This document shows positions 45,198 through 56,145 of a DNA stretch of 64,000 nucleotides, one piece after another. The notes under the pieces were generated by a model, which searched no databases, had not been told where the DNA came from, and saw only the letters and a list, made by a program, of their open reading frames with translations. Each line of letters starts with the position of its first letter. Position 1 is the first letter of the stretch. The translations under genes were made by a program, and so were the position numbers. The stretch spans positions 30,085,128-30,149,127 of the forward strand of contig CM062294.1 in assembly GCA_031216915.1 (NCBI GenBank), given 5' to 3'. Source of the DNA: Pictodentalium vernedei. Its lineage: Eukaryota; Mollusca; Scaphopoda; Dentaliida; Dentaliidae.

Positions 45198-45930
45198 TAA
45201 CTCATAACATGTATTACATTTTCCAAATCCACAAAAAACATATAACACTATCTGACTAAGTAGAAATAAACAATCTGAATGTGGGTGGAATAATTTATTG
45301 TCAAAGGCCAGACTTCCAACTGAAAAATTGCAGGAAAAAATGCCAAAACCAGTCATTTTCAGCCACCTAGCAGACTCAAAAGCAGAATTTTCCCACCAAC
45401 CCCACCTACCCACCCCTGGAACAGAGCATCCCCTGTTTCTAAAATGCAAAAAAATGTATATGTTTCCGTCTCATTTTTTAGTTACCTGTCTGGTAACAAA
45501 CCCGTGTAAAATTACATTTTAAAAAATAGCCAATTTTTCGAAGCCACTGTTTCCCATAATTCATCTGGTAATTTACCCCTATGTATCAGAATCCAACTTT
45601 GGGACCAAAACTTCAAATTCTCTTGTCCAACAAAAAGCCTAATGTTTGTTGGTGGTTAACGTCACACATTTATGCACCATGGCTAATTGTGACACAACAT
45701 GGAGATGAAGTCAAGTTCAGTCAATCGTTGATCAACATGTTGCCCATTTTAGAGGACTTTCACCCCAAGCATTGGTCACTGGGTCCTATTTTACTAGTAA
45801 AGCGGAACTGGTTTACCACAGTAAACAAGTGCTGCTTACTTCCCGGGGTTCCCACGGGGAAAAAGCCTAATGTAATCATATATCTGATACTAAAAATATA
45901 TCTCTATTTTACATGGCCTTAGTTTCAACA
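45198..45930. other. No gene seen; two small repeats
   Basis: 45655-45700 (ggtggttaacgtcacacatt, tatgcaccatggctaat) is a decayed SINE tail in minus orientation. 45770-45865 is the partner of the repeat at 34380-34465. The rest is unremarkable. Confidence 0.45.
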
Positions 45931-45990
45931 TAATAATAATAACTCTTTGGCCAGCCGCTGATTTGTCGCGGTCCTCATAAGAGAAGGCCA

Positions 45991-48900
45991 TCATTCCCCC
46001 TGCACCCCACCCCCTCTTCCCCTCCTCTCCTCCCAGCATTCAGATATAAACTGCTTAATAGTGTCCCTCACTTCCTCTTTTTCAATTTCTTCAATAAGCA
46101 TTCCTACCCTCTCCCTCGTGTCCCCCTTCAGCCATCTATCCTTTGTTTCTTCACCCCACTTCTGCATTATTCTTCCAGTAAATTTTATTCTATGAGGTAT
46201 ATACTGTGGGCATTCCAAGAGAAAATGTTCCAGGGTCTCCATTACTCCAGAGTGGCACATTTGGCATCCCTTTTCCCCATCTCTCCCAATTTTTCCCCGA
46301 AGCTCCAGTGATCCTGATCTCAGTTTGAACAGCAGTGACCCTCCAAAGGTGCCATCTAGGTACTTCTCAAAAGCTGGCTTTTCTTTATATTGTAACCCCT
46401 GCAGTGATCTTTTCACGCTAACCCCTGCTCGCCAGTTTCGATTGCAATCTTCCATGACTCTCTCTTTGACAAACCTTTTGCCTTCTTTCATTCCTACTTC
46501 TATGTTTGTGACCTCTATAGAGTAATTGTCCATTAGTTCCCTCACATGTTTTGACCACCCCGTTTCTATATTAGAATTCCAAATGGTATCGAGCATCAAT
46601 TTGCACCACCGGTTGTCAGGCAGGTTTCTCAAGTAGTTAAAGTAACACAGTTTTCCCAAATCTACCCTGTCCTTGATTTTCATCCACCCAAGCTCCCCCC
46701 TTACTGCTTCCAAAGCTGCAGCATTACTCGACCCTGTTATCCATCTGCCGGCATCATTTTGAGTATTTTCCAACTTCTTAGTAACGGTTTGGTTTAATGG
46801 AATCACGTCCGTGCCATACGTTATACTTGGTAAACCCACCCTCTCCCACAGTGTTTTCCCCACAAAGACCTTGTTGAAACTATTTTTCCCTAAAAGTTTT
46901 AGTTGGTTCAGAATTCTTTTCCCCTTCAGAATCAGTTTGGCTGAGTAATTTCTGTACACCCCTCTTCCCGTTATATTTATGCTTACCCCTAGATACTCAT
47001 ACTCTCCCGTTTCTCCTACAGTGATTTGTTTGCTTTCCCCTTCGGGGATTGAGAACTCCCCCACTCTCCATCTCTTCGTCATATCTACCTTGCGTCCAAC
47101 GGGTATTACCTTGCTTTTATTTTCATTTAGTTCGAGCCGCCAAGTGTTCCCATATCTACCAACAATTTCCAGCAGTTTCTCTAGCCCCTGTTCAGTTCTA
47201 GACATTAACACCATGTCGTCCGCAAAGAATAAGCCTGGTATCTTTATGTCTCCAACATTTACCCCCTCCGCACTCTGAATTAGTTCGTCCCCTAAATCTT
47301 TAACATACAATGCAAACAAAATCGGTGAAAAGATACACCCCTGCTTGAGGCCTATATCCATAGGGACTCGTTTTGTAGTGATACTCCCTAGACTGAGTTG
47401 GCTTTGCACATCTGTATACAGTGCTTTCATGATTCCCACAAAGTCACCCCCCAGTCCGATGCCCTCGAGCTTTCGCCACATACCTTCCCTCCACACTCGG
47501 TCGTACGCTTTTTTCACATCTAGAAATGCCAGAAACATCTTTTTCTTTTCAGCCTTTGTTGATTCTATCAGTTGGGTGAGTGTAAATAGGTGATCAGTGA
47601 CTCTTCGTCCTTTCCTGAAACCATTTTGAATTTCTCCTAAAAAACCTTTCTCTTCTATAACTTCCTCTAGTCTACCGTATATGACCTTACAGAATACTTT
47701 TCCGATGTTACTACTAACTGATATCCCCCTATAGTTATCTAGAACTTCCTTATCCCCCTTTTTGTGTATGAACGACACCTTACTTTCCCTCCACTCTCTG
47801 GGGACCTCTTGCTTTCGCAGAGCCAGGTTGAAAAGGTTTGTCAGGACTTCAATAAGTGCCTCCCCTCCATTTTTGAGGAATTCGTTCGGAATTTCATCAG
47901 TCCCTCCCGCTTTACCATTTTTTAATTTCGAGACCACGTTCCGCACTTCTTCTGCCGTTATTTCGCTACATACACGATTGGATAGGTTCTCCTCCACCAG
48001 TGTATTTCTTTTTGGTGGGGACCCACTGCCCCATCGCCTATCGTTTATCTTTTCCCAGTGCTTGACTAACTCTGAAGCGATACGGCCTTTATCTTCTGTA
48101 CTTTCCCCATCCACTTTGATACTCTGCACACTACTTTTCCCCCGTTTATTTACCCAGTTCCAAAATACGTTTGAGCTCGAACCCCCCGTTTTCTTTATTG
48201 TTCTGGCAAGACTGCAATTGCGCTCCTTCCTATTATTATCCTTTATCTCATTCACCTTTTTCCGTGCCAGTTCATATTCTCCTTTCATTAGTCTCGTGTC
48301 ATTGTTATCCACCCCTTTAAGCTTCCTACTTCTTCTGTAAGCAGCGCATTTTACCTTCCTTTCTTTTATAGCCTTTTTCAGTCCCTCGTTAACCCTGTAT
48401 CCAAGCTCTCTCGTTGGGACCCTCACCCTTCCTATACACTCCTTCCCTGCCTCTGTTAGGCTATTTACTATGCCATCTGAAATACTCTGGACATTTGCAT
48501 CCCTAGGTATACATTCAAGATTTGGTTTTAGTTTTTCCCGAAACTGCTTCCAGTCGGCTCCTTGTTTTAGTCCCCAAACTTCCTTGAAGGTATTTCTGTC
48601 TCTATTCGTCTTTTTGCCCATAATCTTAACTGTTATCAGGTTGTGATCACTACCCAAGTCATTTTTTCCCTCGTCATCTATTTCTACATCTATAACCTCC
48701 CTCCATACGCTAATGTCAGTGAGTATATAATCAATTATTGTTTTCTTATCGTTCCTCTCCCAGGTCCATTTACCCTTACATTTCGCATCCCTGTTCAGGA
48801 TCTTTAAACCAAGCTCTTTTGATAGGTCCAACATCTTCCTCCCATTCGTGTTAATTTTCCTATCACCTCCCTGTATGCCCTCCTCCTTATCCCCGATGTG

Positions 48901-49425
48901 CCCATTGAAGTCCCCCATTAGGACAATACTGAACCCTCTGCTCCCAAGCTCTGTGATATTCGATCTAAGAGTTGTATATATTGAATCATTCCACTCGGGC
49001 TTACTTCCCTCCACTGCTAAGTATACAACACCAACGGCAACACTCCTGCTTCCTAACTTGATTTTTGCCCAGACTATTTCGTTGGATACTGGAATCTGAG
49101 TCCTTGCTTCTGTGAGATCTGTAATCAATGAGGGCTGTAATTCCTCTTTAGCGTAGATGCCAACACCCCCACCCCGTTTCTGACCCTCAGTTCGCCCAGC
49201 TCCTATCCACACGCAACCCTTCATCTGATCAACCCGCTCATCCCGTCGTATCCACGTCTCACTTAGACCCATTATATCGAAGTCTCCTTCGTCCATCATT
49301 GTTGATATTTCGCTTACTTTCTTGTGCAGACCCTGGATGTTGCAGTACCCAAACTTAATGAATCTTTGTTTTTTTGTCATCACTGGCACATTATTATAAC
49401 CCTGGTATGTCCCTGTATTGTGCAT
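45991..49425 (-). CDS. LINE ORF2: endonuclease-reverse transcriptase (1144 aa)
   Basis: The frame is open from ATG at 49425 to the stop at 45991. An apurinic-type endonuclease fills roughly residues 20-270: GYCNIQGL near the start, LSETW at about 54, GDFNGH at about 170 and SDHN at about 258, all motifs of active enzymes. Reverse transcriptase spans roughly 480-800. Its motifs are GKAGGTDEIPNEFLKNGG, AFLDVKKAYDRVW, LKQGCIFSPILFALY and the catalytic FADDMVLMS at about 733. The C-terminus has CQMCHSGVMETLEHFLLECP at about 1053, a CCHC-like motif common in these LINEs. It nicks the target and reverse transcribes the RNA from its 3' end. The length fits the family and no break is seen. The start is the first ATG upstream of the endonuclease. 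Confidence 0.93.
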   Translation of the reverse strand: MHNTGTYQGYNNVPVMTKKQRFIKFGYCNIQGLHKKVSEISTMMDEGDFDIMGLSETWIRRDERVDQMKGCVWIGAGRTEGQKRGGGVGIYAKEELQPSLITDLTEARTQIPVSNEIVWAKIKLGSRSVAVGVVYLAVEGSKPEWNDSIYTTLRSNITELGSRGFSIVLMGDFNGHIGDKEEGIQGGDRKINTNGRKMLDLSKELGLKILNRDAKCKGKWTWERNDKKTIIDYILTDISVWREVIDVEIDDEGKNDLGSDHNLITVKIMGKKTNRDRNTFKEVWGLKQGADWKQFREKLKPNLECIPRDANVQSISDGIVNSLTEAGKECIGRVRVPTRELGYRVNEGLKKAIKERKVKCAAYRRSRKLKGVDNNDTRLMKGEYELARKKVNEIKDNNRKERNCSLARTIKKTGGSSSNVFWNWVNKRGKSSVQSIKVDGESTEDKGRIASELVKHWEKINDRRWGSGSPPKRNTLVEENLSNRVCSEITAEEVRNVVSKLKNGKAGGTDEIPNEFLKNGGEALIEVLTNLFNLALRKQEVPREWRESKVSFIHKKGDKEVLDNYRGISVSSNIGKVFCKVIYGRLEEVIEEKGFLGEIQNGFRKGRRVTDHLFTLTQLIESTKAEKKKMFLAFLDVKKAYDRVWREGMWRKLEGIGLGGDFVGIMKALYTDVQSQLSLGSITTKRVPMDIGLKQGCIFSPILFALYVKDLGDELIQSAEGVNVGDIKIPGLFFADDMVLMSRTEQGLEKLLEIVGRYGNTWRLELNENKSKVIPVGRKVDMTKRWRVGEFSIPEGESKQITVGETGEYEYLGVSINITGRGVYRNYSAKLILKGKRILNQLKLLGKNSFNKVFVGKTLWERVGLPSITYGTDVIPLNQTVTKKLENTQNDAGRWITGSSNAAALEAVRGELGWMKIKDRVDLGKLCYFNYLRNLPDNRWCKLMLDTIWNSNIETGWSKHVRELMDNYSIEVTNIEVGMKEGKRFVKERVMEDCNRNWRAGVSVKRSLQGLQYKEKPAFEKYLDGTFGGSLLFKLRSGSLELRGKIGRDGEKGCQMCHSGVMETLEHFLLECPQYIPHRIKFTGRIMQKWGEETKDRWLKGDTRERVGMLIEEIEKEEVRDTIKQFISECWEERRGRGGGVQGE

Positions 49426-49469
49426 GTTTGTTGTTCTTCCTATGTTCCCAGCATTTGTGCCACTCTGGG

Positions 49470-50906
49470 TTACCGGCTGTGGTCCCCTACCCCCCTTTTC
49501 TCCAAAAAAGGCCCAGCCACCTGTAAGATTTTTTGGCCCAACAGGTCTGTACCCATCCTACTTAAATGCAATCTGTCTCGCCCATACAACTCTCCTTGTC
49601 CCCAGAATGAATCCCAGTGGTCAATGAAATGTACTCCCAAGTCTTTGCAGTGCTCTCCCAGCTCCTCGTTTAGTACCATAATCCGCGAGTTCCTCTCATT
49701 CCCACCACCCATAACGGGGAGCACCCCTGAAACGATGATCCGAGCATTCCTGCTAAGTAGCTTACTAATTAGGTCCTTGTATGTGTCCACCAAACGAACT
49801 GATTTCCTCTCCCTGATGTTATTGGACCCCACATGTAATACCACTACCGGATCAGGCCCCGACCCAGCTACAATACCGTCCACTCTATCCCTCAGGTCCT
49901 CCACTTTAGCCCCCGGAAAGCACAGAACTGTTCTATTTTTACTGTCCGGACCACAGACAACCTTGTCGATCCCCCGAACTATGCTACTTCCCGCAACCAC
50001 CAACTTACTTTTGGACCTCGCCCTATTTATCTCCTCTAGTCTCCTATTGTTTACAGCGTCCTCTTCCTCTCCAACAGCCCCACTCGGAATCAATATCGGT
50101 ATCGGTATCTTTGACCTAGGATTACTCCTATCCTTGTCCCTCCGTCTCTTTCCAGGCCCTGAGCTACCTGGACTACTCCCCTGGTCTTCCCCCGGATCCC
50201 TCCTCCTTTTTCCTGGCCTAGACCCCAAGCTACTATCTGTTGCAACTACCTCCATCTCCTCCTCTGACTCTTCCGAATCGAGCACATCAAATCTGTTTCT
50301 GGTGCTGCACTCCCCACTGCCTTTGGACTTTACACCCCTATCTACCTGCTTCTCTGGCCCCCCTTTCCTACCACTTTTGGTAGTCCACGCCAAGCGCTTT
50401 ACAGCATTGCTCCGGCCTGGGCCCCCCTCATCTGTCCTACGTACTTTTCTAGCAGCCCCCACCTCATCACCTACCTCATTCACATCAAAGGTTCTACCCC
50501 CATGTTTCCTCTTGGAACCACCGACAACCTTCCATCCTTCTCGGAAAGCCACTTTCACAGGCGTAACTCCAGACAGCCCCGCCCTACCAAGTTTTCCCTT
50601 CAGCTCAGCAATCTCCCCCTCAAACTTAACAATTGTCTCAAGTAGGCGGAGGATTTCCTGACAGTTTGCACATACCTCTCCATATCCCATCGAGCGACAG
50701 TCCCCATACATCATAGAACACTGTTTACAAACTTCAAGCCCAATATCGCCATCGGTGGCCCCACCAACCCGGCTCTGACCGACACCCCCAGTGACCTCTG
50801 TCTGCACACCAATACTTACTCCGTTGGCACCGTTGACCTGGACCGCGATATTACACGTATTTACCTCCATACTTACCTCCGTCTGAACAGACTTGCTCGC
50901 CATCAT
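49470..50906 (-). CDS. LINE ORF1: zinc-finger/esterase RNA-binding protein (478 aa)
   Basis: I chose ATG at 50906 (MMASKSVQTEVSMEVNTCN); another ATG follows directly, and a longer frame upstream has no ATG. Residues ~58-80 hold a Cys cluster (CKQCSMMYGDCRSMGYGEVC-ANC), followed by a short coiled-coil-like stretch (LLETIVKFEGEIAELKGKLG). The middle is basic and disordered, with repeats of PGKRRRDPGED type. The C-terminal third is an SGNH/GDSL esterase. Its signature blocks are GSSIVRGID (about 305), HVGSNNIRE (about 358) and DRLHLS (about 443), supplying the Ser, Gly/Asn and Asp-His positions. Such ORF1 proteins bind LINE RNA, and the esterase may act on lipids. It looks complete. Confidence 0.9.
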   Translation of the reverse strand: MMASKSVQTEVSMEVNTCNIAVQVNGANGVSIGVQTEVTGGVGQSRVGGATDGDIGLEVCKQCSMMYGDCRSMGYGEVCANCQEILRLLETIVKFEGEIAELKGKLGRAGLSGVTPVKVAFREGWKVVGGSKRKHGGRTFDVNEVGDEVGAARKVRRTDEGGPGRSNAVKRLAWTTKSGRKGGPEKQVDRGVKSKGSGECSTRNRFDVLDSEESEEEMEVVATDSSLGSRPGKRRRDPGEDQGSSPGSSGPGKRRRDKDRSNPRSKIPIPILIPSGAVGEEEDAVNNRRLEEINRARSKSKLVVAGSSIVRGIDKVVCGPDSKNRTVLCFPGAKVEDLRDRVDGIVAGSGPDPVVVLHVGSNNIRERKSVRLVDTYKDLISKLLSRNARIIVSGVLPVMGGGNERNSRIMVLNEELGEHCKDLGVHFIDHWDSFWGQGELYGRDRLHLSRMGTDLLGQKILQVAGPFLEKRGVGDHSR

Positions 50907-51171
50907 CAAGACAAAATTACGCGATCGGACAGGGAAAATTGTAAACACGCGACAAAAGGCAACACGACGAACCGTTCGACAACTTAGCGCTCACAGTTTT
51001 ATTTAAGGCCTCCTAACTTTGTCCCAGTTACTATACTATGCCCTATGTTTAGAATTTCACCCCTGTGCAATAGTGCGAAACTGTGGAGCGGAACCTAATC
51101 AGCCTGATTGACTGTACTGGAACTTTTTCTGGGTCACCACGGTGATAACTTAAACAAAAACAAATCAGATA

Positions 51172-52738
51172 TACTACTTAAAGTTTGCTAAGCACCACGT
51201 ATATCCAACTACCTGTTTTACGTTTTATTTGAAATATTGTTATGAAAAGTGTATCTATTTTGTATTTAATTATATCTTTAATGATTTAAGCACAGAAATT
51301 AAGATTTTGTTTGTGTTTGACATTATTTTTAGCTTTTGAATACGATAACCATGAAAAATGGATATTATTGGGAAAAGAGAAAATTTTTCAAATTTGCCAA
51401 AAAGTTGACGGAGCGAACTGATATGGGTTCAATATCGAATATGAGACCCATTATTGTTAATTACAGCTTGACAACGCCTTCTCATGCTCCCAATCAGGTT
51501 CCCGGTGGTCCTTTGTGGGATGTTGTTCCATTCTTGGACCATCATGGCACCAAGCTCCTGACACTTCTTGGCTGGACTGGACTGACTGAAATTATAAGCT
51601 GCAACTTATTCCAGACATGTTTGATTGGATTGAGGTCAGGGGATCTTGCTGGCCAGTCCATACGCTCAATCCCCTCCCTCTGTCAGTACTCCCGGACAGC
51701 ATGGGCAAAATGAGGACGGGCATTATCGTCCATCAGAATGCATCTGTCATCCACTGCACTTGCATGCAATCTGACGTGGGCATCCAGGATCACATCAATA
51801 TACCACGATCAAGGACACAGAGCTCTGTACGTCCATCCCAGCTGATACCACCTCAGACCATTATTGACCCTCCACCACAGCAGTCATGCTCAGCAATGTT
51901 GGCTGCGTGGAATCGCTCTCCTGGTCTTCTTCATACCCATGAACGCCTATTTGTGTTGTCTAGTCAGTACCTTGACTCACCTGTAAAAAGGACAGGTCGC
52001 CAATCTTCTCTTGTCCATCCAACGTGATCCATGGTCCATTCATATCGTGTCTGGTGGTGGTTCTGGGACAGCTGAATTCGAATGCATGGTCTTCTCGATC
52101 GGAGACCACCTTCATGCAACCTTGCCCAGATAGTCTGCGTCGAAACATTTACCCCGGATGCATTCTGAAAGTCACTGCGAAGCTGGGTTGCTGTGTCAAA
52201 GCGGTTCCTACGGGCCTGAATGATCAAAAACCGGTCTTCAGCTGCAAGTGTTGCCCTGTCTCTGCCACCACCATGTCGTCTGACTGGTGTCTCATATTGC
52301 TGAAATCTTGCCCAGGCTCCGGTGATCACCGTATGGTGCACACCAAGGGCTTCACCAACCTGACAATAGGTAGCCCTTTGTTCCCCCATCCCTACAGCCC
52401 GCCACATTTCAGCTTCAGACAAATGTCTTCTTACATTTGCATTCGCCATATTCAATCATTAAATCACAAGGGTTTGTGTTGAAATGAAGACTGAATACCC
52501 CAAACATGTCATGTACATGTAGACAGTACACGAAAACATTATGAAAATGAAGGGGTACATGATTTCCATGACTGTCAGGAAAGTCTGTCTGTCAAGAGAG
52601 CTACTGTAAACATGTAAACACTGGGGACCATCTCAATACATTCATCAATCATATCCACCAAAAATATCGCAAATGTGTTACAAGAAAATTTCACAATGAG
52701 GTGTCAAATATGTGGTGCTTAGCAAACTTTGAGTAGTA
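51172..52738 (-). mobile_element. Tc1-type DNA transposon, dead (1567 bp)
   Basis: TA flanks at 51170-51171 and 52739-52740. The termini TACTACTTAAAGTTTGCTAA and its inverted partner (TACTACTCAAAGTTTGCTAA) continue to GCACCAC. The transposase reads on minus from 52449. Size and ends are typical of Tc1 elements. It lies about 70 bases beyond the presumed 5' end of the LINE. Confidence 0.9.
51420..52449 (-). pseudogene. Tc1-type transposase pseudogene (DD34E family)
   Basis: The start ATG at 52449 gives MANANVRRHLSEAEMWRAVG, with paired helix-turn-helix regions: QVGEALGVHHTVITGAWARF, then TQTIWARLHEGGLRSRRP. The first catalytic block reads VLFTGESRY where the family has VLFTDESRF, so the first Asp is lost. 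A stop follows directly (51964-51966). Further on in other frames are CILMDDNARPHFAHAVREY (about 51690-51750), keeping the second Asp, and MDWPARSPDLNPIKHVWNK, where the third acidic residue (NPIEH) is Lys. With at least one frameshift, several stops and two lost catalytic residues, it cannot act. Confidence 0.9.
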
Positions 52739-52740
52739 TA

Positions 52741-53254
52741 TAAACTTAATTACAATATTTTTTTTTCTCTCTCTCTCTCTCTCTCTCTCTGGTAGCAAAT
52801 CATTCAACAAAATTTTTAGGTTGTAGGGCTATGCGATTAAACTGATGATTGATTGAAGGGATTAATTAAAGTACATGTAGATTGAATTAGCCACTACTTG
52901 CACAAGGTGTGATATAACATTTTGGCGGAGCGACAAAGCAACAGAAACTTTAATCCTCCAAACAAACATCTGTTTTAACACCTCTGTACTTTATGGTTGA
53001 GGAAAAACAAGAGACTGTAATCAACATTTTCAATTATTTTTATTATTATTTTAGCCTAATCATAATTTAACCACACCTAGATCACAAATTCAAAAGAAAA
53101 CAATAATGTTTTTCTTATTCAATAAAGACCAACTTTGGATCAATCAGGCGATCGACACACCTCTCCCAGGCTAAAAGCGTTATTCTAACTGCAAAAATAT
53201 AATGTGATTTTTCATCCCCTAAACCGACAGAAGTCTCCATTTAATAAGTGATTT
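52741..53254. other. No gene seen; (CT)n microsatellite
   Basis: A (CT)n run lies at about 52767-52792. The rest is AT-rich without recognised structure. Confidence 0.5.
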
Positions 53255-53410
53255 CCCAATTTTCTTGAGACCCCACCCCCACCCCAAATCACCGCTCATG
53301 CCTTTGGCATCTGCATCGCGGGCGTACAGAATATGATGCGCAGCATCGTCCGAGCCGCGTAGCAGCGAGATTGGGGGGGGGGGGGGAGGGGGGGGGGGGT
53401 AGCACGAGAG
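53255..53410. repeat. G-tract repeat fragment
   Basis: ccccacccccaccccaaatc, tgcctttggcatctgcatcg and a long G run (53373-53399, interrupted by one A) resemble the interior of the hAT-like MITE at 19128. No termini were identified. Confidence 0.4.
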
Positions 53411-53470
53411 GTGGTGCCCCCCTCTCGTTGGACGGACACGTTGCCTTCCCAGGGGAATAATTTTCAAATA

Positions 53471-54922
53471 CAAGAGGCCCCAGGGGGCCTGAGGGCGCTC
53501 ACCTGACATGGTAGTCTAAATATCAAACCAGGGACTTGACTTGAATAAGCTGCATACGCCCCCTCCCAAGAAAAGCATATACCAACTAGATGAAGCGATT
53601 GTGCCCACACAATACACAGGATTTTCCTGCTATTTTCAGTTCCTGCACTTTTACGTCTCAAAATTGACATAAACGCATAAAAAACAGATTTTTTTCCCAA
53701 ACAAAATACTTTCAGCCTAAATTTTTTTCTTCTTCTTAAAACGCATAAAAAACGATAAAACTAAATTTCCGGATTTTGGTCCAAAATTTTCTAAGTCCCA
53801 CCCGGACCCCAAATTTTCAGGGGAAAAAAAAAATTTTTTTTGTCTTAAAATTGACCGAAACGCAGAAAAAAAACAAAAAAAAAATTTTTTCGGATTTTGC
53901 TCCAAAATTTCGAAGTCCGCAACGGGACCCAAAATTTTCAGCCTAAATATGAACCCAGGGATTTGGCTTCAACAAACTTGAATCTCACCCCCCCTAAGGA
54001 TGCTGCATACCAAATATCAAAAGATTCTTATTGCTAGATCTGAAGAAGATTTTTCAAAAATACTCCTCATACTGCACTAATTTAAACATTTGGGCTCCCA
54101 TAGAGAGCCCAAATATCGACCCAGGCAATTGATTTCAATAAACGTGTGAAACAATCTTCCAAAAATGTTATATGTGAAATTTGAAAGCTTTTGGAGCAGT
54201 GGTTTGGGAGAAAAGAAGTCTTATGTTTTTCCCATTACCCACAGTGTTAAAAAATGCTCACTCAGCACTTTTTCAAAGTCCCCAAAAAGTACCCCATGAT
54301 AAAACCTATGGCAATTTTTTTTGATCACTCCATTCTGTTGGTCCTAAGGAAGCTTCACAACAAATAAGAATTCTCAGTGCCGTGTAGTTTTGGAGATATG
54401 GGCGTTTTCATTTTTTTCTATTTTTAGCTCCTGTGGTTCCCACGGGGCTATGGGGAAAAAAATTTCTGCATAAATTAGGTACTTATGACCCAATAAGCAC
54501 TCACGTAAAATTTAGTTCAAATCGGCCTCGCGGTTTGGAAAATAGAAATTTGGGGCGGGGCCAAAATTTTTGCCCCTCCTTTAACATCGTCAAATATAGC
54601 CCCTCCAACTTCTCTTGAACAAACTTGAGTCTACACCTCAAAAGGAAGCTGCATACCAAATATCAAGTCTCTGCTATTGCTGATTCTTGAGAAGCAGATT
54701 TTTTAAGAATTGGGGCATTTTTGCCCCAACCCTCTGCTCAATGTGAGCCGAAACCTAATTTGGCAAAAAATCAAAATACCCTTATATAATCCCTACTCAC
54801 ATGAAATTTCATTAATATGCAGCCAGTGGTTTGGGAGAAAAAGGCCCAAAACCATCTTCACGACGGACGACGGACAAAAAGTGATCAGAATAGCTCACCC
54901 TGACTTTCAATCAGGTGAGCTA
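53471..54922 (+). repeat. Lophotrochozoan-type interspersed repeat
   Basis: It begins caagaggccccagggggcct with gcgctcacctg and ends ctcaccctgactttcaatca with ggtgagcta. A cgacggacgacggac motif lies just before the end. The interior has direct-repeat-like blocks (gctgcataccaaatatcaa at about 54002 and 54646, and tggtttgggagaaaa at 54197 and 54827). I recall similar ends from mollusc genomes; the transposition class is unknown to me. Confidence 0.6.
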
Positions 54923-56145
54923 ACAAGAAGAACAAAATTTTAAACGCAGTTTCTTTGACTCTGTCCGTTTGTGTCCACAATTTATAAGTTCTACTGTATA
55001 CCCATCTACATATTGACCCATCCATAGTGTATTTCAAACTGAGGAAAATGTCAAGTACGCGGCAATTGAAAATGCCCTAAAACTTGCGAAGTTGGCTTCA
55101 CACCAAGTTCACCGCCATTTTACAGAATGAGGCTCGTGGGAAAGGTGGCACTACAGGAGATGGTCGACCCTCGTAAAATAGACTTTTATCCCTCTTCCTT
55201 ACCTCACCAACCTGCTTCCTTGAGTGTCCCCATTCAAATAAAAAATAACTCTATCCACGCCCCCCCCCCCCCCTTCCTCCACCCGTCCACACACACACCT
55301 TCACTCAGGCACGCATACGTGAATTTTTAATTGTAAATCAGGAGGAGGGGTATGGCCAGCGAACATCAACTGTCAGTCAATCAACAAGGGACGAAAACAA
55401 CACAGAAGAAAAGAAAACCTCTTTCGGAATAGTTGGGGCCTGAGTTTCATTGGTCGGCATAAAGTGGAAGAAATGTGTTTATCCGCTCTTTTAAATGCTA
55501 GCTTGGTGAGCCATTTCTTGAAAGAAAAATACAAATGAAGGTAATAACGTCATCGTTATGGAATAATGTTGTGTTTTCGAACATATTTTTTTGCTTATTG
55601 GTCGAGTTTGCGATCAGTGGTTTATTTACGTAACTATATTATATCGTTGCACCATTCGCTGATATCCGTTGATGCATGTCGTCGGCGTTTTCTGTTTGAA
55701 ATCTGGTTTTCCCACTCATCTATAATTAGCCTAGATAGGCGGGTAGTGGACCCGCATATTACAGAGCGATCACCGGGTGTGACGAAGACGGGTTTTAAAT
55801 GGAGCGTACACGAGTTTTAAATGGAGCGTACACGTAATGAAATATCTTGTCCCGAGGGTGAGATTTCCTCATCTAATACCCGCCCCCATCAGGGATAAAT
55901 TTTCTCCCCCTCCCCACCAAAACAGTCTGACGTCATCAAAAGTAATTCATGGGCACGTGCAGCTATATCGAACAATTTTGTTGTCCATTTCTGAAGAAAA
56001 CTGATTTGCTTATCGGAAAGAGCGTACAAAAGTTCTGTATATACCACAGGTATATATATACAACAAAATTAAAACCCAACGTCGGCAAGGCAGCGGTTAA
56101 AGATTTGTAGTGAAATGAACATTGACACATTCCGATGACGTCATA
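54923..56145. other. No gene seen
   Basis: Includes a C run (55261-55273), a 22-base tandem pair (gttttaaatggagcgtacac, about 55793 and 55814) and the fragment shared with about 29700. No supported coding sequence. Confidence 0.45.

Larger units (their letters stand above)
45931..51098 (-). mobile_element. LINE with both ORFs open, CR1/L2-type organisation
   Basis: Transcribed on the minus strand: a ~190-base 5' region, ORF1 (50906-49470), a 44-base gap, ORF2 (49425-45991) and a ~60-base 3' end with an (ATA)n-like tail. ORF1 carries an SGNH esterase and ORF2 an endonuclease plus reverse transcriptase, the layout of CR1/L2-group LINEs. The clade is not resolved. The 5' border at 51098 is inferred from aggttccgctccacagttt and may extend further. 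A clear target duplication was not found. A near-identical truncated copy at 22427 shows family activity. Confidence 0.85.

Noticed and set aside
49324-50661. A 445-codon open frame on the plus strand opposite the LINE ORF1
   Set aside because: It is antisense to a frame with clear esterase motifs, has low-complexity Ser/Pro/Leu composition and no domain of its own. The minus-strand ORF explains it.
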